Positions 1 through 5,208 of a stretch of 5,208 nucleotides of DNA are shown here, piece by piece. Source of the stretch: an uncultured Eubacteriales bacterium (lineage in GTDB: Bacteria > Bacillota > Clostridia > Oscillospirales > Butyricicoccaceae). Within the stretch, counting starts at the first letter, position 1, and every line of letters starts with the position of its first letter. The stretch lies in NCBI GenBank assembly GCA_934675045.1, contig CAKUPI010000138.1, positions 1 through 5,208 of the forward strand. Reading direction: 5' to 3'. Made by a program: the position numbers and the translations under genes. The notes below the pieces were generated by a model that saw only the letters and a program-made list of their open reading frames with translations, was not told where the DNA came from and made no database searches.

Positions 1-425
1 TCGATGTCGGTCATCATTTCGGCGGCCAGACGCGACATGCGCGCCTCGGTGTAACGGTAGGCGGCCGGGGGATCGCCGTCGATCGATCCGAAGTTGCCGT
101 GCCCGTCGATCATGGGGTAGCGCAGCGAAAAATCCTGCGCCATACGCACCATGGCGTCGTACACGGAGGCGTCGCCGTGGGGATGGTAGCGGCCCAGCAC
201 GTTGCCGACGGTCGTCGCCGACTTGCGGTAGGGCCTGTCGTGGGTCAGGTTGTCCTCGTACATGGCGTAGAGAATACGCCGGTGTACCGGCTTGAGGCCG
301 TCGCGCACATCGGGCAGCGCGCGCGCCACAATGACGCTCATGGCGTAGCTGATAAAGGACTTTTTCATTTCCTTGCCGATTTCGACAGGAATAATGGTCT
401 GATTTTCAAAGCGGAGATCGCTCAC
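1..425 (-). CDS. gyrA: DNA gyrase subunit A, N-terminal part (runs off the left edge)
   Basis: GyrA is the DNA-breaking and rejoining subunit of gyrase, the ATP-driven type IIA topoisomerase that introduces negative supercoils; it acts in the cytoplasm as GyrA2GyrB2. The visible 141 codons cover the start of the winged-helix (CAP-like) breakage domain. Seen: the opening [20 protein letters not shown], then [17 protein letters not shown] (about 36-52), the QRDR segment [10 protein letters not shown] (81-90), and RYTEAR with the catalytic tyrosine at Tyr125 preceded by Arg124 (E. coli Arg121/Tyr122). Start: GTG at 425-423, preceded by AGGTGA with a 5-base spacer. A second in-frame GTG three codons upstream (434-432) directly follows a TAG stop and has a poorer ribosome site, so it is less likely. 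Residue 86, equivalent to E. coli Ser83, is Ala. The gene lies 126 bases after the pspC-like gene. Identity is essentially certain; the bulk of the protein lies outside the window. Confidence 0.98.
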   Translation of the reverse strand, partial: MSDLRFENQTIIPVEIGKEMKKSFISYAMSVIVARALPDVRDGLKPVHRRILYAMYEDNLTHDRPYRKSATTVGNVLGRYHPHGDASVYDAMVRMAQDFSLRYPMIDGHGNFGSIDGDPPAAYRYTEARMSRLAAEMMTDI

Positions 426-551
426 TAAGTTCACCTACTCTTTTGGTTTTTGACGGCGGCGGCAGCCGAAGGTCCCCGTCACAAAGGGATGTGTTTCTGT
501 AAAAGGCCAGCCAAAGGGCTTCTTTGGGGAAAAGCGCCTTTCCGGCGCCGG
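426..551 (-). other. Intergenic region between the pspC-like gene and gyrA with several inverted repeats
   Basis: This 126-base gap contains, in transcription order: a perfect 10-base palindrome CCGGCGCCGG (542-551) touching the stop codon of the pspC-like gene; a stem AAAGGC (541-536) that can pair with GCCTTT (507-502); inside it a 6-bp hairpin CCAAAG/CTTTGG with a 5-base loop (511-527); and a further possible stem GACGG/CCGTC (480-452). The second structure ends in only four Ts (504-501), so it is at best a weak terminator or a processing/attenuation element. No convincing -35/-10 pair for a gyrA promoter was found. No small ORF with a family signature is seen. Confidence 0.4.
431..436 (-). 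promoter_or_regulatory. Ribosome binding site of gyrA
   Basis: AGGTGA on the minus strand lies 5 bases before the GTG at 425. It decides between two in-frame GTG codons: the upstream one at 434 overlaps this motif and has only a weak purine stretch in front of it. Confidence 0.7.
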
Positions 552-947
552 TTACTTCCACTCCCCGTCCGAGCTTTTGCGGCTTTCTTTCCAAACCTCG
601 GTTTCGTCATACCGGGCGCTGTACTTCCCCTGCTGCGCGCCCGGCGCGGCGCCGCGTCCCGTTTCATCCTCCCGCCCGCCGATCGGGCGTCCCTCGACGT
701 CCTGCGCGGAGGATGTGTCAAACCCGCCGGGCTTTTGCTCAAACCCCCGGGCCTGCACGACGTCGCTTTTTTTGGGCAGCACAAAGGCCAGCAGAAGATA
801 AATCCAGATGCTCATGCCGTACACAAAGACGGCAACGGCCCACACGACGCGAAGGATGGTCGGATCGATGCCAAAATACTCGGCAATTCCCGAGCATACG
901 CCCAAAACCTTGCCGTTTGTGTCGTCGCGATACAGTTTTTTCTGCAT
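552..947 (-). CDS. PspC-domain membrane protein (phage-shock-protein C family)
   Basis: Small membrane protein of the PspC family. Numbered from the ATG at 947 it has 131 residues. The N-terminal 58 residues carry the family pattern: KLYRD (4-8), GVCSGIAEYF (16-25), IDPT (27-30), then one long hydrophobic stretch (about 31-57) ending in LP, which fits one membrane segment or a tight hairpin. The rest (59-131) is hydrophilic, low in complexity, rich in Gly, Arg, Glu and Ser, and probably disordered. PspC proteins in proteobacteria sense or transmit envelope stress; many Gram-positive bacteria have stand-alone PspC-domain proteins whose role is little known, so the function here is inferred only from the domain. 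Start: GTG at 953 is also in frame, but the GAAGAG ribosome-site candidate (962-957) is 9 bases from the ATG and only 3 from the GTG. The gene follows gyrB by about 50 bases and precedes gyrA, so co-transcription with gyrase is likely. No pspA or pspB is seen next to it. Confidence 0.9.
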   Translation of the reverse strand: MQKKLYRDDTNGKVLGVCSGIAEYFGIDPTILRVVWAVAVFVYGMSIWIYLLLAFVLPKKSDVVQARGFEQKPGGFDTSSAQDVEGRPIGGREDETGRGAAPGAQQGKYSARYDETEVWKESRKSSDGEWK

Positions 948-1000
948 ATTCACCAGCTCTTCATCAAGTCCCCGCAGAAGGCTGCGGCAGCGGCCGCCCC

Positions 1001-2943
<1,943 letters not shown>

Positions 2944-2986
2944 AAATGAGAGCATGAGGGGGAGCGGATTTCCCCGCAGAATCTAT

Positions 2987-3011
2987 AAAAACGGTCCGGA
3001 ACCGGACGTTT
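2987..3011 (-). terminator. Rho-independent terminator or attenuator between remB and gyrB
   Basis: On the minus strand, starting 4 bases after the remB stop codon, AAAC+GTCCG pairs with CGGAC+GTTT across a 4-base GTTC loop, with a single bulged C between the two stem parts. The stem runs directly into five Ts (2991-2987) followed by ATA. GC-rich core, AT-rich base and T-run are the features of an intrinsic terminator. Because gyrB starts 55 bases later in the same direction, it could be a full stop separating the recF unit from gyrB, a partial terminator, or an attenuator. Confidence 0.65.
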
Positions 3012-3015
3012 ACCT

Positions 3016-3288
3016 CTAAAGCAGATTGTCGGGCAAAGGCTCGCTTAAGCTGCGTCTGAGCAGGGTCTGGCTGGAAACCTGCGTGATGTAAACCACCTGC
3101 TGCCCGTTCTCGACGCAGACAACGGCCGACTTCGGCAGCTCGTCGGTGACGACAACGACCTGCCCCTTCTGCTGCGCGCGGGTGAAAAACCGCCGCGACA
3201 GGTGGGAGTGTGTCGAGGTGTCAAAGTCAAAAACGCCGATGATGCTGTCGTACGCAACGGCGATGTCGCGCCCGAGGTGCAGATACAT
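3016..3288 (-). CDS. remB: RemB-like DUF370 protein (YaaB family)
   Basis: 90-residue protein of the RemA/RemB (DUF370) family. It opens with MYLHLGRDIAVAYDSIIGVFDFDT, matching the family start MYxHLGxDxxVxxxxIIGIFDxD, and has the later PKSAVVCVENGQQVVYITQVSSQTLLRR block (52-79), with the family's PKS motif and the SSQTLxxR ending. RemA is known in Bacillus subtilis as a DNA-binding activator of biofilm matrix genes; RemB (YaaB), encoded between recF and gyrB, also affects matrix expression. The identical position here supports the RemB assignment over RemA, which normally sits next to gmk. The target genes in this organism cannot be told from the window. The ATG at 3288 is 3 bases after the recF stop, with an AAAGG ribosome site inside the recF end, implying coupling to recF. 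A terminator-like hairpin follows almost at once. Confidence 0.9.
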   Translation of the reverse strand: MYLHLGRDIAVAYDSIIGVFDFDTSTHSHLSRRFFTRAQQKGQVVVVTDELPKSAVVCVENGQQVVYITQVSSQTLLRRSLSEPLPDNLL

Positions 3289-3291
3289 AAT

Positions 3292-4392
3292 TTACCAAAC
3301 CTTTCCGTTTTCCACGCGCAGGCGGCGTCCGCCCGTGCTGAACCGGCCGGTGTCCTCGCAGCAGGTGATGATGGCCTGCCCGCCCGGCGTATGCTCGACG
3401 ACATAGGTCTGGCGGCTGACGTCCAGCTCGCTCAAAACGTCGTCGAGCAGCAAAATGGGGTATTCGCCGCTGTCGCGGAAGAAAATCTCCCGCTCGGCGA
3501 ACTTCATGGCCAGCGCCGCCGATCGGGTCTGCCCTTGAGAGGCAAAGGCGCGGCACGGCCGGCCGTCGATTTCCATGACGAGATCGTCCTTGTGCGGGCC
3601 GGACAGGCATTGCCCGAGCCGCAGCTCGGCCTCGCGGTGGCTGTACAGATGCCGGAAAAAGGCCTGCTCCAGCTCCTTTTGCGGCGCCGTGGGGTTTTCT
3701 ATCGTCGAAAGGGTGGAATAGCGCATGCAAAGCTGCTCGCGCCCGCCCGAAATATCGCGGTAAATGCTCTGGCAAACCGGTGCCAGACACTCGATAAAGC
3801 GCGCGCGGTAGCCGATGACAGCCGCCCCGACGGCGACAATGCGCGCGTCAAAGTCGGGGAGCACGGCCAGCATGCCCTCGCGCCCCTCCTCGGCCCGCAG
3901 CAGGCGCGTTTTGTGCTCGATGAGCCTCTGGTATTCCCCCAAAAGCTCGGCGTAGCGGGGGCGCAGCTGACACAGCGCCGTGTCGAGAAAACGCCGCCTG
4001 GCGGCCGCTCCGTCCCGCAGGAGGGATAAATCCTCGGGGGCAAACAAAACACAGCGCAGAACGTCGGAAAGCTGGCTCTGCTTTTTGGTCTTGACGCCGT
4101 TGACGGTGCAGAGGCCGCGGCCGGCGGCCGGCAGGGTCATTCTGACGTCAAAGCCGCGCCCGCGCGAAAAAAGACTTGCCTCGATGCAGGCGCTCTCGCT
4201 TCCAAAGCGGACCAGCTCGCTTTTCCGCCCGGCGCGCCAGGAACGGCTGCCCGTCAGCAGAAAAATCGACTCGAGAATGTTGGTCTTTCCCTGCGCGTTC
4301 TGGCCGACGAGAATATTGACGCCGTCCTGAAAGTCCATGCTCTGCTCCCGGTAGTTGCGGAAGTTGCGGAGCGTCAGCCGGTCAAGGCGCAT
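3292..4392 (-). CDS. recF: DNA replication and repair protein RecF (complete)
   Basis: RecF is an SMC/ABC-like ATPase that, with RecO and RecR, helps load RecA at single-strand gaps and supports restart of stalled forks. The 366-residue length is normal. Seen: the N-terminal LTLRNFRNY (6-14); Walker A GQNAQGKTN (30-38); the FAPEDLSLLRDGAAARRRFLD block (117-137); the LSGPHKDD motif (263-270); the ABC signature ASQGQTRSAAL (284-294); Walker B ILLLDDVLSELD (313-324), with the catalytic acid following the aspartates; and the D-loop region. The start at ATG 4392 lies inside the end of yaaA (11-base overlap), with GGTGA 6 bases upstream. The C-terminal tail is slightly Arg/Gly rich but not unusual. 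Its place between yaaA and remB is the standard Bacillota order. All ATPase motifs are intact. Confidence 0.98.
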   Translation of the reverse strand: MRLDRLTLRNFRNYREQSMDFQDGVNILVGQNAQGKTNILESIFLLTGSRSWRAGRKSELVRFGSESACIEASLFSRGRGFDVRMTLPAAGRGLCTVNGVKTKKQSQLSDVLRCVLFAPEDLSLLRDGAAARRRFLDTALCQLRPRYAELLGEYQRLIEHKTRLLRAEEGREGMLAVLPDFDARIVAVGAAVIGYRARFIECLAPVCQSIYRDISGGREQLCMRYSTLSTIENPTAPQKELEQAFFRHLYSHREAELRLGQCLSGPHKDDLVMEIDGRPCRAFASQGQTRSAALAMKFAEREIFFRDSGEYPILLLDDVLSELDVSRQTYVVEHTPGGQAIITCCEDTGRFSTGGRRLRVENGKVW

Positions 4393-4612
4393 CCTGCGTC
4401 ACCACAATGTGCTGTCCCCCACATTCCACCCGGTCGCCCGGCACAAGCTTGCGGCCGCGCTGGCGGCAGATTTGGCCGTTGACAAGCACGGCTTCCTCGG
4501 CGATGAGGATTTTGGCCTCGCCCCCCGTCATGCAGAGGCCGGACAGCTTCAAAAGGCTGTCCAGCTTGATAAAGGGCGTGGAAATGGTCACATTTTGTTC
4601 CCCGTGAAACAT
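4382..4612 (-). CDS. yaaA: S4-domain RNA-binding protein YaaA
   Basis: 76-residue protein made almost wholly of an S4 RNA-binding fold. It matches the YaaA family found between dnaN and recF in Bacillota: IKLDSLLKLSGLCMTGGEAKILI (15-37), VLVNGQICRQRGRKLVPGDRVE (42-63) and the final hydrophobic strand QHIVV. The family is thought to bind RNA, and a link to the ribosome has been proposed; no enzymatic residues are seen. The ATG at 4612 directly follows the dnaN stop (TAAATG), with GGTGA at the dnaN end as ribosome site. The first residues, MFHGEQ, are not part of the S4 fold and are encoded by a parS-like sequence. A GTG at 4591 (codon 8), 7 bases after GGGGA, is an alternative start that would give 69 residues. 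The gene overlaps recF by 11 bases. Confidence 0.93.
   Translation of the reverse strand: MFHGEQNVTISTPFIKLDSLLKLSGLCMTGGEAKILIAEEAVLVNGQICRQRGRKLVPGDRVECGGQHIVVTQDAP
4596..4611. promoter_or_regulatory. parS-like ParB (Spo0J) binding site overlapping the yaaA start
   Basis: The plus strand reads TGTTCCCCGTGAAACA. The Bacillus subtilis parS consensus is TGTTNCACGTGAAACA. The only departure is C for A at position 7; the right half CGTGAAACA is perfect. parS sites cluster near oriC, and this locus is next to dnaN. The site covers the first codons of yaaA. Whether ParB binds with that mismatch is not known from sequence alone. Confidence 0.5.
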
Positions 4613-5208
4613 TTATTCACCGGCTTTCAGGCGGACGGGCAGGACGAGGTAGGTGTACTCGTCCCCCTCAATGGGACGGAATACGCAGGGCGAAAGGCCG
4701 CTTTTCAGCTCGAGAATGCACTTTTCGTCGCTGACCGCCTTAAGGGCGTCGAGCAGATAACGGTTGTTGAAGCCGATTTCGATGGGCTCGGGGCAGTTGG
4801 GAATGGGCAGCTCGTCGTACGAGCGGCCGAGGGCCGTGATGCAGGACAGCTTGAGGCTGTTGCCGTCGAAAAGGCAGCGGACGGGGTTTTTGAGCCGCTC
4901 GGAGATGATGAGCGAAACGCGCTCGACCGATTCGATGAAGGAACGGACGTCAATTTCCAGTCTGATGGGCTGATCGGCCGGCACGGCGCTGCGGTAGTTT
5001 AAAAACTCGCCCTCCAGAAGGCGGGTGGTCACAAGGGTGCCGCTGAACTGGAAAAGGGCGTGCTTGCGCTCGGGGCAGATGGTGGTGAAGTCGTCGTCCT
5101 CGGGCAGAATGCGCGAGATTTCGCGCAGGGTGTCGCCCGGCACGACAAAATGGAAGGCGCCGTGGCGCAGGTTTTCACATTCGGCGCGGCGGATGGCCAG
5201 GCGGTAGC
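4613..5208 (-). CDS. dnaN: DNA polymerase III beta sliding clamp, C-terminal part (runs off the right edge)
   Basis: The beta clamp is the ring-shaped dimer that tethers DNA polymerase III to the template and serves as a docking hub for replication and repair proteins. Visible are 197 C-terminal residues of an expected total near 366, beginning at YRLAIRR, which corresponds to the conserved (D)GYRLA/HRLA segment in domain 2. Further family signs: VVPGDTLREISRIL, the FSGTLVTTRLLEGEFLNYRSAVP segment of the domain 2/3 region, ERVSLIISE, NNRYLLDALKAV in domain 3, and the C-terminal YTYLVLPVRL, which forms part of the hydrophobic pocket that binds clamp-binding motifs. The frame stays open through 5208, so the ATG at 5143 is internal and not the start. 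The stop TAA is followed with no gap by the yaaA ATG. dnaA is expected upstream, outside the window. Confidence 0.97.
   Translation of the reverse strand, partial: YRLAIRRAECENLRHGAFHFVVPGDTLREISRILPEDDDFTTICPERKHALFQFSGTLVTTRLLEGEFLNYRSAVPADQPIRLEIDVRSFIESVERVSLIISERLKNPVRCLFDGNSLKLSCITALGRSYDELPIPNCPEPIEIGFNNRYLLDALKAVSDEKCILELKSGLSPCVFRPIEGDEYTYLVLPVRLKAGE

Noticed and set aside
972..987. Hairpin CCGCAG/CTGCGG between gyrB and the pspC-like gene as a terminator
   Set aside because: A 6-bp stem with a 4-base loop exists but no T-run follows on the minus strand; the bases after it are GGGACTTGATG.
990..997. 8-base palindrome GCGGCCGC just after gyrB
   Set aside because: A short GC palindrome of this kind is expected in GC-rich DNA and has no supporting context.
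2981..2991. TATAGAT after the T-run as a gyrB -10 box
   Set aside because: The match to TATAAT is partial and the correct upstream distance falls in the hairpin stem with no -35-like hexamer.
3202..4029. Plus-strand open frame antisense to recF
   Set aside because: recF is intact with all ATPase motifs on the other strand; the antisense frame is a composition effect.
4355..5002. Plus-strand open frame antisense to yaaA and dnaN
   Set aside because: It covers two clearly recognisable minus-strand genes and their junction and has no recognisable domain.
4613..5143. A short dnaN starting at the ATG at 5143
   Set aside because: The frame is open to the window edge and the residues upstream (YRLAIRRAECENL) are conserved clamp sequence, so this Met is internal.

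Overview
This window is a piece of the oriC-proximal replication and gyrase cluster of a bacterium, read entirely on the minus strand. In transcription order (right to left) it holds dnaN (3' part), yaaA (S4-domain protein), recF, remB (DUF370), gyrB, a small PspC-domain membrane protein gene, and gyrA (5' part). The order dnaN-yaaA-recF-yaaB/remB-gyrB-gyrA is the classic Bacillota arrangement, known from Bacillus subtilis. The high G+C third positions, the Clostridia-like GyrB Toprim region and the remB gene together suggest a GC-rich member of the Clostridia, perhaps Oscillospiraceae-like. That placement is inference from the protein sequences, not a database result. dnaA and oriC would be expected just beyond the right edge.

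Layout. Positions 4613-5208 encode the C-terminal half of the DNA polymerase III beta clamp. Its stop codon abuts the yaaA start (4382-4612). yaaA overlaps recF (3292-4392) by 11 bases, and recF is followed after 3 bases by remB (3016-3288). This tight packing suggests one translationally coupled unit. An 83-base gap with a good intrinsic-terminator shape (2987-3011) then precedes gyrB (1001-2932), which has a strong Shine-Dalgarno sequence. A PspC-domain gene (552-947) sits between gyrB and gyrA, an insertion into the usual gyrB-gyrA pair. A 126-base gap with several inverted repeats leads to gyrA, which begins with GTG at 425 and runs off the left edge. No gene-free stretch exceeds 300 bases.

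The genes cover replication processivity (DnaN), gap repair and fork restart (RecF), supercoiling (GyrA2GyrB2), a small RNA-binding protein (YaaA), a DNA-binding regulator (RemB) and a probable envelope-stress membrane protein (PspC domain).

I see no new mobile, defence or biosynthetic system. The observations most worth a second look are a near-consensus ParB-binding (parS-like) site laid over the yaaA start codon, and drug-contact residues in the two gyrase subunits that differ from the usual sensitive state: Ala in place of the GyrA QRDR Ser, and Asn in place of the aminocoumarin-contacting Arg of GyrB. The terminator-like element upstream of gyrB and the pspC insertion are also notable.
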